This document shows, piece after piece, positions 6,892 through 14,926 of a stretch of DNA of 46,602 nt; within the stretch, counting starts at the first letter, position 1, and each line of letters opens with the position of its first letter. The stretch spans positions 1 to 46,602 of IMG/VR virus record IMGVR_UViG_3300020200_000050, one strand, 5' to 3'. A program made the translations under genes and the position numbers. Source of the stretch: a virus. The notes below the pieces were generated by a model, which saw only the letters and a list, made by a program, of their open reading frames with translations, was not told where the DNA came from and did not search any database.

Positions 6892-8541
6892 CTAATTATA
6901 TGATAAACAAGTTTCACAATCAGTATATAATGTTGGAGTCACAACACTTGAAAAATAGTTACCTGTGTAGTTTATAATATTTGAACCTGGTGGAAGTGAA
7001 GGATAGTTCGGGTAAACCCCATAAAAAGTCCAACAGTTACCATCATTACCATAGAACGTTTTAGATGAATCTAATGAAGGTCCTGGAAAATTTTGAATTA
7101 AGTATTGATTTATTGTTTTTTTTGTATTTTTACCAAGTTCTTTAGAGGATGAAAACTCAACTGTAGTTTTTTTACAATTAAGGTAAACGTAAAATTGTTG
7201 AGGTAATGAAGGAGTTGGTGTCAAAGTAGGAGTTGGTGTTAAAGTAGGAGTTGGTGTCATACTAGGTGTTGGACTCGGTTCAGGATAACATTCAACACAC
7301 TGACCTAAATTGAAGTAACCCACAGGACCTTCAGTTAAAATAATTTCAGTCACACCAATACTTTCAGGATTAACACCTACATATGAAATACATTTAGAAA
7401 CACCATCGACAGTTGCTTTGAATATCATATATTCCTCTAAAGTATCACCTGATGGTGTAGGTACTGACATAGTGGTGTAATACATCATACCATTAATACA
7501 ATCTTGGAATTGTTTACTAACAGGACAAGAAAGGTCACCCTCAATTGTTGTGAAAAAAACATCACCTGTTATGTTACAAGGTCTATTTATTATTCTTGTT
7601 GGTGTTGGAGTGGGTGTTGGTGTTGGTGTTGAGGTTGGAGTAATGCCAACAATAACCGCATCTACATCTATGTTAGCACATGTTAAGTTAGTTGCGGTAG
7701 GGGTAGGGGTAGGTGTTAAAGTTGACGTTGGAGTTGGAGTAGGACTAATAGAAACATCACAATCAAAAATTGCGGTAAAATCAAAAACCTCACAATAAGT
7801 TGTTGTTGTAGTAGTTGGAGGGCAAACACCTGAAGAGAAAAATTCTTCACATAAATCAGGACATTCTGAAAAACAAGGTGACTTACCTGATAGGAGACAC
7901 ATACCACCTAAAGATGTTGATAAACACCATTGTTTGTTACCTATTGAATAGTAAATATAATAGTTGTTTGAACTTCCCGTCCAATATAGTTGTGAATTAT
8001 AAGTACCCGCACTGTAGTAAGTACTGTCAAAAATTGTATCGGTTCCACTTATACAATATATTTCCTCACACACAGGAGGGACTGAACAAGGGAATGAAGT
8101 AATACAAGAGTTACAGTCAAGATATGAAGTACCCAACCTAAAATTATCTGAGGAAAAAATTGTGTAATAAGGTAAAGCTGATGTATAACCTGAATTAACA
8201 ATTCGATAACAACCATTTAATTCATTGTTAGGGTTTGAAGATGATATTATATCTGTAAAATAAAGAGTATCGCCTAACCCAAAATTTACTGAATCCCTTC
8301 GAGAAATTGCAATGGCGAATGTTTCGCCACTACAACAACCCGAAAATTCTAAAACAGGAATTTCTTTTTCTATTAAGGTTACTACAATATCTACTGATGG
8401 TGATGTTATAGTTCCCGCCGCGTTAATGTAATAATATAATGAAGGTTCTAGGTCAAAAACTTTAACCGAAGATAAAATATCTGTGAATGTAAAACCAACA
8501 TAAGTTGATGGTCCCGTATTTTGAATTTGATATATCGGCAT
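6892..8541 (-). CDS. Large Cys-rich fibre/adhesin protein with Pro/Thr linkers
   Basis: A 549-residue protein built of Cys-rich beta modules joined by Pro/Thr tracts (TPTPTPTSTLTPTPTPT, TPTSTPTPTPTPTPT, TPSMTPTPTLTPTPT). One module (YCISG ... GTYNSQLYWTGS ... QWCLSTSLGG ... CPDLCEE) resembles residues 122-222 of the 3842-5272 protein, suggesting module shuffling. There is a run of Thr (PPTTTTTTYC) as in the 842-residue protein. No signal peptide and no enzyme motif are visible. It sits in an operon with two small paralogous proteins on either side. A virion surface fibre is the best inference. Confidence 0.62.
   Translation of the reverse strand: MPIYQIQNTGPSTYVGFTFTDILSSVKVFDLEPSLYYYINAAGTITSPSVDIVVTLIEKEIPVLEFSGCCSGETFAIAISRRDSVNFGLGDTLYFTDIISSSNPNNELNGCYRIVNSGYTSALPYYTIFSSDNFRLGTSYLDCNSCITSFPCSVPPVCEEIYCISGTDTIFDSTYYSAGTYNSQLYWTGSSNNYYIYYSIGNKQWCLSTSLGGMCLLSGKSPCFSECPDLCEEFFSSGVCPPTTTTTTYCEVFDFTAIFDCDVSISPTPTPTSTLTPTPTPTATNLTCANIDVDAVIVGITPTSTPTPTPTPTPTRIINRPCNITGDVFFTTIEGDLSCPVSKQFQDCINGMMYYTTMSVPTPSGDTLEEYMIFKATVDGVSKCISYVGVNPESIGVTEIILTEGPVGYFNLGQCVECYPEPSPTPSMTPTPTLTPTPTLTPTPSLPQQFYVYLNCKKTTVEFSSSKELGKNTKKTINQYLIQNFPGPSLDSSKTFYGNDGNCWTFYGVYPNYPSLPPGSNIINYTGNYFSSVVTPTLYTDCETCLSYN
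7203..7752 (-). repeat. Three Pro/Thr repeat tracts in the 549-residue fibre gene
   Basis: Tracts at about 7203-7278, 7594-7644 and 7694-7752 are imperfect tandem repeats of GGAGTTGGTGT-like units on the plus strand; the first has an 18-base unit repeated nearly exactly. On the coding strand they give alternating Pro-Thr linkers. These repeats are candidate recombination or slippage sites. Confidence 0.65.
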
Positions 8542-8760
8542 TTATAATAAACTTAAATTTTTAATTATTTCACAATTATTATCGTCAACTATTTTTAAAT
8601 TGTAACTAGTTTGACCGTCAACGGATGGTGGTACAAAAAAATCATATGGAAAAGAATTTATCGTATCGATATAAACACACATAGTAATTGGGTTATCACA
8701 TAGATAAACATTACACGGGGTTACCCCTGTCACATCATTTATTGTTATTTGTGTTGGCAT
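8542..8760 (-). CDS. Small Cys-containing structural protein
   Basis: A 72-residue protein (MPTQITINDVTGVTPCNVY) with three further Cys and a Pro-rich centre, paralogous to the product at 6616-6885. Its stop abuts the ATG of the large fibre gene at 8541, so the two are translationally linked. A TATTTAT box lies 10 bases before its start, making it the first gene of the minus-strand fibre operon. Function is unknown. Confidence 0.6.
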   Translation of the reverse strand: MPTQITINDVTGVTPCNVYLCDNPITMCVYIDTINSFPYDFFVPPSVDGQTSYNLKIVDDNNCEIIKNLSLL

Positions 8761-8770
8761 TCTTTTTTAG

Positions 8771-8777
8771 ATAAATA
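8771..8777 (-). promoter_or_regulatory. TATTTAT late-type promoter box for the fibre operon
   Basis: The minus strand reads TATATTTATCTAAAAAAG before the ATG at 8760. It lies in the 78-base divergent gap between the fibre operon and the primase operon; no clear host-type promoter for the primase was found in this gap. Confidence 0.45.
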
Positions 8778-8838
8778 TAATGACCCCTGAAAACTTGTGA
8801 AGATTGATTATTTTAATATTATATCTTATTTTTAAGTG

Positions 8839-9738
8839 ATGTCAGACGATGCAGAAATTTTAGTAGAATTATTACGAGAAGTCCTTGGTGATGAAAAACA
8901 ACATTACGAAAATAAAGGACAGATTGCTTTTGACTGCCCCGTTTGTGATGATGGTAGGAATAAAGGAAATCTTGAAATTAATTATTTTTCACATGTGTAT
9001 AAATGTTGGGCATGTGGAGATGTAAACGATACTCACGGACCTTTAGGTAAGTTGTTCGACACATATGGTAATAAGAAACAAAAAAAAGTTTATAAAGTTC
9101 TACAACCTGAAGAGTTTAAACCTAAAGAAAAGAGAGTTAAAAAATTAACATTACCACCAAATTTCACAACTTTTAAAGATTCCTCCCCTGTATATCCCGT
9201 TAGAAAACAGGCATATAATTATCTTAAAAATAGAGGTATTGACGATGAAATAATTGAAAAATATGGTATTGGATTTTGTGATACGGGAACACATGCTAGT
9301 AGAATAATTGTACCATCCTACAACAAAAACGGGGAGTTAAATTATTACATCGCAAGAAGTTGGATACCAAACACTAAATCAAAATACAAAAACCCTGAAG
9401 CCGAAAAAGACAAAATAATCTTCAACGAGAATTTAATAGATTGGAAAAAAGATATTTACTTAGTTGAAGGTGTTTTTGATGGTTTCTTTTTACCAAATAG
9501 CGTCCCGATGTTAGGTAAACACATGTCACAACTTTTATTTGAAACCATTTATAAAAAATGTAAAAAAAATATAATAATTTCTTTAGATGGTGATGCGTGG
9601 GATGATGCGGTTAAACTATATAACGATTTAAATGGTGGTGAATTATATGGTAGAATTAAAATAGTTAAATTACCAAAAGATAAAGATGTCTGTGATTTAA
9701 GAGGACAAATAAATGAGTATTATTACAATATGAGATGA
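8839..9738 (+). CDS. DNA primase (DnaG/gp61-like)
   Basis: A 299-residue primase. An N-terminal zinc ribbon (CPVC at 33-36, CWAC at 56-59) binds template DNA. A TOPRIM catalytic domain follows: YLVEGVFDGF (Glu210, Asp214), IISLDGDAWD (Asp250, Asp252) and KDKDVCDL as the third acidic motif. It lacks the long C-terminal helicase-interaction region of bacterial DnaG, as in T4-type phages. It makes RNA primers for lagging-strand synthesis. The ATG at 8839 is preferred to the GTG just before it. It overlaps the next gene by four bases (ATGA). Confidence 0.9.
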   Translation: MSDDAEILVELLREVLGDEKQHYENKGQIAFDCPVCDDGRNKGNLEINYFSHVYKCWACGDVNDTHGPLGKLFDTYGNKKQKKVYKVLQPEEFKPKEKRVKKLTLPPNFTTFKDSSPVYPVRKQAYNYLKNRGIDDEIIEKYGIGFCDTGTHASRIIVPSYNKNGELNYYIARSWIPNTKSKYKNPEAEKDKIIFNENLIDWKKDIYLVEGVFDGFFLPNSVPMLGKHMSQLLFETIYKKCKKNIIISLDGDAWDDAVKLYNDLNGGELYGRIKIVKLPKDKDVCDLRGQINEYYYNMR

Positions 9739-10592
9739 ATTTATACGAAATAAGAGATGAAATTAACGAAATAATAAAGAAAAAACAAGAAGAATTACAA
9801 TTAACTTTCGTTGAAGATACCCACACTTATACAATGGCCGATAAGGAAGGGAAATTAAGGTCAGATTGGCCCTCAGTATCAAAAGTTATGAAACTTTTTT
9901 ACACCGAGTTTGATTCAAATGGAATTGCCGAAAAGAAAGCCGATGGAGACCCAATTGAGAAAGAGAGATTATTAAAAGAGTGGGCCGACGCTGGAACATA
10001 CTCGACTAATATGGGGTCAAGAGTTCACTACTTTTTAGAGAAAAAGTCAGTTGAAATGTTTGGTTTAAATAAGGAAGTTAGGGAACCTATATTTGAAGTT
10101 GATTTTACGCAAATATTAAAAGGTGATTCGATGATTTCCGCGGGTAATGAATACCTTGAGTTAATGGAAGAACGAGGAGGAATATTACTTGACACCGAAA
10201 TAGTATTAGGGAGTAATGAATTAGGATATGTAGGTCAACCTGATAAGAAATGGTTATTCTTTAATAAAGAAAAAACTGAAGTTGGGATAGTTGTTACAGA
10301 TTGGAAAACAAATAAAAAGAAGAATTTTGAGGCGAACCACTTTACCAAAAAAATGAAATATCCATTTAATAATTTAGATGATACCGCACTTGGTCACTAT
10401 TTTACACAATTACCTCTTTATGCTAAGTTATTTTTGAATATGTTAAAAGGTAGTAAATATGAAAATATTAAGGTATATGGATGTATTGTTGTACACCTAA
10501 GTGATGAAGGTCAGTATGAAGAGTACCGAGTACCTAAAGAAGTTATGAATACTATTATGAATATGGATATGAGTAAGTATTTGACAAAATAA
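9735..10592 (+). CDS. PD-(D/E)XK superfamily nuclease (RecB/Cas4-like)
   Basis: A 285-residue protein with the order of motifs of RecB-type exonuclease domains: His98 in MGSRVHYFLE, Glu155 in LLDTEIVLG, Asp170 in YVGQPDKKW, Asp189-x-Lys191 in VTDWKTNKK, then QLPLYAKLF, the usual QxxxY helix. It probably degrades or resects DNA ends during replication or recombination, and its coupling to primase by an ATGA overlap supports a replication role. No Cys cluster for an iron-sulfur site is visible. Confidence 0.78.
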   Translation: MNLYEIRDEINEIIKKKQEELQLTFVEDTHTYTMADKEGKLRSDWPSVSKVMKLFYTEFDSNGIAEKKADGDPIEKERLLKEWADAGTYSTNMGSRVHYFLEKKSVEMFGLNKEVREPIFEVDFTQILKGDSMISAGNEYLELMEERGGILLDTEIVLGSNELGYVGQPDKKWLFFNKEKTEVGIVVTDWKTNKKKNFEANHFTKKMKYPFNNLDDTALGHYFTQLPLYAKLFLNMLKGSKYENIKVYGCIVVHLSDEGQYEEYRVPKEVMNTIMNMDMSKYLTK

Positions 10593-10614
10593 ACTAAATA
10601 AATTATATTTTAAC

Positions 10615-10704
10615 ATGGAAAGTAATATAACATTATCGTGGTGGTACAACACAACTTGGGACGACAAAACCATAAAATTTACAGTCAACTACACACTAAA
10701 ATGA
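10615..10704 (+). CDS. Very small protein coupled to the next gene
   Basis: A 29-codon frame starting ATG at 10615 and ending in an ATGA overlap with the gene at 10701. It is rich in aromatic and Thr residues (LSWWYNTTWDD) and fills an otherwise empty gap. The tight overlap, the usual spacing in this genome, supports translation. Function is unknown. Confidence 0.45.
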   Translation: MESNITLSWWYNTTWDDKTIKFTVNYTLK

Positions 10705-10964
10705 AAATCAGATTAGAAAAAACTTATCGTTGTTATGAACTTTATGGTGATATTGAAATCAACACTGAAGAGTATCCCGAATTTGAAGGTAAAAGTGAAG
10801 AAGAGATTTTACAATACCTTAATGAAAATATGTATGAGTTCGAACTTAAAAATGGTTCAGAACCAAACTTAATTGACCAATTTGAATTTACAAGAGAAAT
10901 GAAAAAACAAAATTATTTCGATGAAGATTATAAAATACATAAAATAAATGAATATGGAAGATAA
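10701..10964 (+). CDS. Hypothetical small acidic protein
   Basis: An 87-residue protein (MKIRLEKTYRCYELYGDIEI) with a short beta-rich start and an acidic helical remainder. The ATG at 10701 is chosen because it overlaps the stop of the upstream small frame; a longer frame from 10638 would swallow that gene. No recognised family. It overlaps the zinc-ribbon gene by about 15 bases. Confidence 0.6.
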   Translation: MKIRLEKTYRCYELYGDIEINTEEYPEFEGKSEEEILQYLNENMYEFELKNGSEPNLIDQFEFTREMKKQNYFDEDYKIHKINEYGR

Positions 10965-11172
10965 TATTATTAGGCCTAAAATTGATTTAAAACAACAAGA
11001 AACGATTATTTGTGAGAAATGTGGTAGCAAATTCTTTAGAGAAGTCGTGTTAATTAAAAAAGTACCTAAATTATTGACAGGTAGTTCTGAAGACACATTA
11101 GTGCCTTTCCCAACCTATATGTGTAACGATTGCGGACACGTTAATAAAGACTTTGAATTATTTGATAAATAA
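10948..11172 (+). CDS. Small zinc-ribbon protein
   Basis: A 74-residue protein with CEKC and, after a long loop, CNDC: a four-Cys zinc ribbon with conserved-looking beta strands between. ATGs at 10948 and 10954 are both possible starts. Small zinc ribbons in phage genomes often bind nucleic acid or polymerase, but the target is unknown here. It shares the A of its TAA with the next start codon. Confidence 0.62.
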   Translation: MNMEDNIIRPKIDLKQQETIICEKCGSKFFREVVLIKKVPKLLTGSSEDTLVPFPTYMCNDCGHVNKDFELFDK

Positions 11173-11318
11173 TGGAAATTGGTAAAATGACAATTAGTGA
11201 GGTATATCCTCATCTAAAATCAATAGCGTTATCATACGGATTAAAACTTAATCGGGTTAAAGACTTTAAATTTGCAAGAATCATTTTAGTTAATTTATAT
11301 TCAAGAGAATTAGTATGA
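11172..11318 (+). CDS. Hypothetical 48-residue protein
   Basis: Starts at an ATG sharing a base with the previous stop and ends in an ATGA overlap with the gene at 11315. The sequence (MTISEVYPHLKSIALSYGLK) looks like two short helices with basic residues. Tight coupling on both sides makes it a credible gene. Function is unknown. Confidence 0.6.
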   Translation: MEIGKMTISEVYPHLKSIALSYGLKLNRVKDFKFARIILVNLYSRELV

Positions 11319-11548
11319 CATACAAAGAATTTTATATTTGGTTAGAAGGTTTTATGACTAACAGAAGTTGGACAGTCATCCAACAAAAAGATATTGAAAC
11401 CATTCAAGAAAAAATGAAAAAGGTTAAAGAAGAACCAGATTTTGATATTAATAAATGGAAACGTTTATCTAAAATTTCTTCATTACCTATAACTATAAAT
11501 CCTGATGATAATGACGAACTAGGAATACCACCAAAAATTGTAATGTAA
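11315..11548 (+). CDS. Hypothetical 77-residue protein
   Basis: A soluble charged protein beginning MTYKEFYIWLEGFMTNRSW, with a helical middle and a Pro/Asp-rich end. It is the last gene of the primase operon before a late-type promoter box. No recognised family. Confidence 0.6.
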   Translation: MTYKEFYIWLEGFMTNRSWTVIQQKDIETIQEKMKKVKEEPDFDINKWKRLSKISSLPITINPDDNDELGIPPKIVM

Positions 11549-11571
11549 AATGTGTTTTTTTTTTATTGATA

Positions 11572-11578
11572 TATTTAT
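11572..11578 (+). promoter_or_regulatory. TATTTAT late-type promoter box
   Basis: GATATATTTATTAATA lies 19 bases before the ATG at 11598, in an AT-rich gap of 49 bases between two otherwise tightly packed genes. Confidence 0.5.
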
Positions 11579-11597
11579 TAATAAAAATATAAAAATT

Positions 11598-11915
11598 ATG
11601 AAAAGAATTATAAGATTAACTGAATCAGACCTTGCAAGAATTGTAAAGAGAGTAATTATGGAACAAGACACAACCGTTTATATGATTGATGGTCTATCTT
11701 GGACTCACATTGGTACAGATACGATTGGTCCAGAATATAATTACAATGGAAAATTTGCCGACGTTCAAATGAAAAACGTACCTAAACAAGGTGAAAAAGC
11801 ATTATCTGATAAAACTTGGACTGTTGGGTGTAACGGGAGTGTAGTACCTGCGCCGACATCAGGGAAAGATAAATTACAAAAAATAGCATTAAAAAGCCTT
11901 TCTTGTAAATCATAA
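11598..11915 (+). CDS. Putative virion-cargo protein with LTESD leader
   Basis: A 105-residue protein. The start at 11598 gives an N-terminal amphipathic segment, RLTESDLARIVKRVIMEQ, ending in Ile-Met-Glu before Gln; the longer frame from 11550 adds a hydrophobic stretch that is really promoter DNA. The remainder is beta-rich with two Cys and no recognised family. A nearly identical segment (KLTESEIVNLIENIILEK) lies inside the product of 24946. The leader and the TATTTAT box suggest late expression and capsid targeting. Confidence 0.62.
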   Translation: MKRIIRLTESDLARIVKRVIMEQDTTVYMIDGLSWTHIGTDTIGPEYNYNGKFADVQMKNVPKQGEKALSDKTWTVGCNGSVVPAPTSGKDKLQKIALKSLSCKS

Positions 11916-11920
11916 AGGTT

Positions 11921-12361
11921 CTATTCACAATTTAGAATCTTCATATTTTTTGAAAAATATCCAAAAGTTAATAACTCATCTTTATCATAATAAAAATAGT
12001 TTATCTTTGTTGGTGAATTTTCATTTAAGTAAATTTTGTATTCTGCTGAAGATTGTGTTTCTGTTTTTTTGTCTACATCAAAAACAATAAAATCATAATT
12101 AATTTCTTTTTTTATTATATTATATTTAAACACGCTTCTATTATAATATATTGTTATAGTGTTAAGATTTAAATCTAAATCATAAAGAGTATAGTAGTCA
12201 ATTTCAGAATAAAAAATAACTGAACTGTCCTCAATAGGATTGACGGTATCAAAAAATTTGGGTGACTGATAAAAAGTTACACTATCAATAGAAAATAAAA
12301 TTCTACTCTGAGATAAAAACTCATTACTTAAAATGATAAAAATCAAAAATAAATTTTTCAT
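11921..12361 (-). CDS. Secreted hypothetical protein
   Basis: A 146-residue protein with a signal peptide (MKNLFLIFIILSNEFLSQS) and an aromatic, beta-rich mature part with one C-terminal Cys. It is a lone minus-strand gene between plus-strand operons, ending five bases from the convergent gene. A Bacteroidota-type -7 box (TATATTTG, minus strand 12392-12385) precedes it, without a good TTTG. It may act in the host periplasm. Family unknown. Confidence 0.58.
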   Translation of the reverse strand: MKNLFLIFIILSNEFLSQSRILFSIDSVTFYQSPKFFDTVNPIEDSSVIFYSEIDYYTLYDLDLNLNTITIYYNRSVFKYNIIKKEINYDFIVFDVDKKTETQSSAEYKIYLNENSPTKINYFYYDKDELLTFGYFSKNMKILNCE

Positions 12362-12437
12362 GTGATTAAGTTTTAATATTTCTACAAATATACAACTTTT
12401 ATTTTTAATATTAATTTAAATGTGGGTTTTTTGTTAA

Positions 12438-12470
12438 TTGACATTTTAATAAAATTCGACTATATTTTTG
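12438..12470 (+). promoter_or_regulatory. Host-type promoter before the gp47-like gene
   Basis: TTG at 12438-12440 and TATTTTTG at 12463-12470 (spacing 22) fit the Bacteroidota promoter pattern loosely. The -7 box ends only three bases before the ATG at 12474, so the transcript would be nearly leaderless. Confidence 0.45.
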
Positions 12471-12473
12471 TCT

Positions 12474-13253
12474 ATGATAAAAAAGTTAGTACACTTTTCT
12501 GATTTACACATAAGGTTGTTTAAAGACCACGAACTTTACCGAAGTATCTTAAACAATATGTTTAATCAGTTTAAAGAAATTGCCCCTGATAGAATAGTTT
12601 TTACTGGTGATTTAGTCCATTCTAAAAATCAAATGACTCCTGAACTTATTGAGTTTGTTGCTTGGACATTAACTGAGTGCTCAAAAATTGCTAAAACAGT
12701 TCTTATTATTGGTAATCATGATTTCCTTGAAAATAATATGTCAAGATTGGATGCTTTAACACCAATAATTGATTCATTACAAGATGATAATATAGTTTAT
12801 TTAAAAAACAGGGGAGTATATGAAGACCAAAATATTGATTGGGTTGTTTACTCATTAATGGACCACAACATCCCACCTGATATTGAAAAATCAGATAGGG
12901 TTAAAATAGGGTTATTCCATGGACCTGTACAAGGATTGACAACTGATATAGGTTATAAATTTGATACGGGATTTGAGAGTGACAAGTTTGTGGGATGTGA
13001 TTTGGTTCTTTGTGGTGACATTCATAAAAGACAAGTTTTTAATATCCCTGAAGGTAAGAAAGCTTATATGGTTGGTTCGACAATTCAACAAAACTACGGA
13101 GAGACATTAAAAAAACATGGATATGGAATCTATGACGTATCTAAAGACAAATACGAGTTTGTTGACTTGGAAAACCCAAAACCATTTCTGGCATTTAAAA
13201 TAAAGTCATTTGACGACATAATAAACGGAACTGAAAAACTTGCGAACGCATAA
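12474..13253 (+). CDS. Recombination endonuclease subunit (gp47/SbcD/Mre11-like)
   Basis: A 259-residue calcineurin-type phosphoesterase. Metal-binding motifs appear in order: HFSDLHIR, VFTGDLVHS, IIGNHDF, GLFHGP and CGDIHKRQ. These define the Mre11/SbcD nuclease that works with the SbcC/gp46 ATPase to process DNA ends in recombination-dependent replication. It is shorter than bacterial SbcD, as T4 gp47 is. ATG at 12474 is used rather than a TTG six bases earlier. The partner gp46-like gene is at 16804, separated by seven genes. Confidence 0.9.
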   Translation: MIKKLVHFSDLHIRLFKDHELYRSILNNMFNQFKEIAPDRIVFTGDLVHSKNQMTPELIEFVAWTLTECSKIAKTVLIIGNHDFLENNMSRLDALTPIIDSLQDDNIVYLKNRGVYEDQNIDWVVYSLMDHNIPPDIEKSDRVKIGLFHGPVQGLTTDIGYKFDTGFESDKFVGCDLVLCGDIHKRQVFNIPEGKKAYMVGSTIQQNYGETLKKHGYGIYDVSKDKYEFVDLENPKPFLAFKIKSFDDIINGTEKLANA

Positions 13254-14134
13254 TGAGAACTGAGTTAACCATTGGACAAACATCACTGTTACCATTAAAC
13301 ATAGACGGGTTTACCATATGGGGTAAGGCTGAGTTTATGAACCCATCAGGTTCTGTTAAAGATAGACCAATTTACAACATACTTAAAAGTGGTTTTGATG
13401 ATGGTTTATTAAATAAGGGCGATACTGTTGTTGAGGCAACTAGTGGTAACGCAGGTATTTCATTTGCTATGTTATGTGTTCAGATGGGTCTTAAATGTGT
13501 AATTGTGATGCCATCTAACATGAGTGATGAACGTAAAAAGATTTTAAAGTTTTACGGAGCAGAACTTATTGAAGTTGGACCTGGCGACTTTGATGGAGCG
13601 ATAAAATTAAGAGATGAGTTAGCAATCAAGAATGGATGGTTTAATGGAAACCAATTCGATAACCCTAAAAATTTGGAATCTCACTACATGGGGACGGGTG
13701 TTGAATTGATGTATCAATGTAGGTGTAATGGTATTAACCCATCAGCATTCATTGCTGGTACTGGTACAGGTGGAACTCTTATGGGTGCTGGTAGAATGTT
13801 GTCAGAACAATTTTTTGACTTACAAATAGTTGCGGTGGAGCCAGCAGAATCACCTGTAATGAGCGGTGGAGAACCAAGGTTACACGGAATTCAAGGTATC
13901 GGAGACGGGTCAAAGTTTATGGTTGATTTAAATTTTGTTGACAAGATTATTACGGTGTCAACTCAAGAAGCTACTAATATGGCTTTACGATTAGCCAAAG
14001 AGTTTGGGATTTTTGTCGGGATTAGTGCAGGGGCAAATGTATCAGGTTCTTTAAAGTATTGTCAAGAAACTGGTAGAGATAATGTAATTACAATTCTTTG
14101 TGACAGAGGTGAACGATATCTAACTTGTATGTAA
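13253..14134 (+). CDS. Cysteine synthase (O-acetylserine sulfhydrylase family)
   Basis: A 293-residue PLP enzyme. The PLP-binding Lys36 is in NPSGSVKDRP, followed by the substrate loop TSGNAG (63-68), the phosphate-binding GTGTGGT (169-175) and HGIQGIGDG. All hallmarks of CysK/CysM are present and the length is nearly full. It would convert O-acetylserine (or a phosphorylated analogue) and sulfide to cysteine. It overlaps the gp47 stop (TAATGA) and lies between the gp47 and gp46 genes, so it is co-expressed with recombination genes. Supplying cysteine to the infected cell is the likely role. Confidence 0.88.
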   Translation: MRTELTIGQTSLLPLNIDGFTIWGKAEFMNPSGSVKDRPIYNILKSGFDDGLLNKGDTVVEATSGNAGISFAMLCVQMGLKCVIVMPSNMSDERKKILKFYGAELIEVGPGDFDGAIKLRDELAIKNGWFNGNQFDNPKNLESHYMGTGVELMYQCRCNGINPSAFIAGTGTGGTLMGAGRMLSEQFFDLQIVAVEPAESPVMSGGEPRLHGIQGIGDGSKFMVDLNFVDKIITVSTQEATNMALRLAKEFGIFVGISAGANVSGSLKYCQETGRDNVITILCDRGERYLTCM

Positions 14135-14135
14135 T

Positions 14136-14870
14136 ATGTATTCAATCGAAGTTAAAAACAATAAAGAGATTTATGAGTTCTGTATGCTTAACAGCATTAC
14201 GGATATTAACAAGTTCATTCAAGATTGTTTCAAACAAGGATTTGATGTTAAAAAATATGGTCTTTTAGGAGAAACACTTAATGAGGGTGAAAAAGACTTA
14301 AAAATAGACGGGGAAGAAGAAAAACACATAATAAAAGAAGTTATTGTTGAAAAACGAGTGGAAATACCTATTGAAGTTACTAAAGAGGTTGAAAAAATAA
14401 TTGAGGTTCCTGTTGAAATTATCAAGGAAGTTGTAGTTGAAAAAGAGGTAATTAAGGAAGTTCCTGTTGAGAAAGTTGTCACAAAAATTGAATATATTAG
14501 TGACAAAACAACAGAAGATGAACTTGGTGGAATAATTGCCAAGTTGGAAGAAAATATTTTCCATTTAAAACAAGAATTAGATTCTGAACGGAAAAATTTT
14601 TCCATTAAAACAGAAGAAATGGAAAATATTTTCCAAAATGAAATGTCTAAAAATACTGAAGAGTTAGACAAACTTAGACGTAATTTAGACATTAATGTCG
14701 ATGAAAATAAAGTAAAAATGTTAAGTGAGACTTTACAAAAATTGAAAAAAGAAACAATCGACAAAGATAAAAAAATAGAAGAGTTAACTAACAAACTAAA
14801 CAGTTTGCAGAGTAACATAAATAAAGGTGCGGTTTTTATGAAATCGTCAAATATTAGTCAAAATTTATAA
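14136..14870 (+). CDS. Repetitive coiled-coil protein
   Basis: A 244-residue acidic/basic protein. Residues about 60-118 repeat a Val/Glu/Lys/Pro unit (EVPVEIIKEV, VIKEVPVEKVV), and residues 130-235 form a long coiled coil with regular Leu spacing and no Gly or Pro. It looks like a scaffold or spacer. It starts two bases after the cysteine synthase stop. Several long antisense frames here are by-products of the repeats. Function is unknown. Confidence 0.62.
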   Translation: MYSIEVKNNKEIYEFCMLNSITDINKFIQDCFKQGFDVKKYGLLGETLNEGEKDLKIDGEEEKHIIKEVIVEKRVEIPIEVTKEVEKIIEVPVEIIKEVVVEKEVIKEVPVEKVVTKIEYISDKTTEDELGGIIAKLEENIFHLKQELDSERKNFSIKTEEMENIFQNEMSKNTEELDKLRRNLDINVDENKVKMLSETLQKLKKETIDKDKKIEELTNKLNSLQSNINKGAVFMKSSNISQNL

Positions 14871-14908
14871 ATTTTTTTAGAACATATCATACATTTTTAA
14901 TTTAGAAA

Positions 14909-14915
14909 TATTTAT
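14909..14915 (+). promoter_or_regulatory. TATTTAT promoter box before the HNH gene
   Basis: GAAATATTTATAATA lies 11 bases before the ATG at 14927. The HNH gene thus has its own box inside an early-type operon. Confidence 0.45.
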
Positions 14916-14926
14916 AATAAAAAAAT

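Noticed and set aside
7550-7798. Plus-strand frame rich in alternating Gly and Val
   Set aside because: It is the complement of the Pro/Thr repeat codons of the minus-strand fibre gene; low-complexity shadow, not a gene.
14219-14818. Long Ser/Phe/Ile-rich minus-strand frames (199 and 88 codons)
   Set aside because: They are the antisense of the coiled-coil repeat; A-rich Glu/Lys codons give stop-free Ser/Phe-rich antisense frames.
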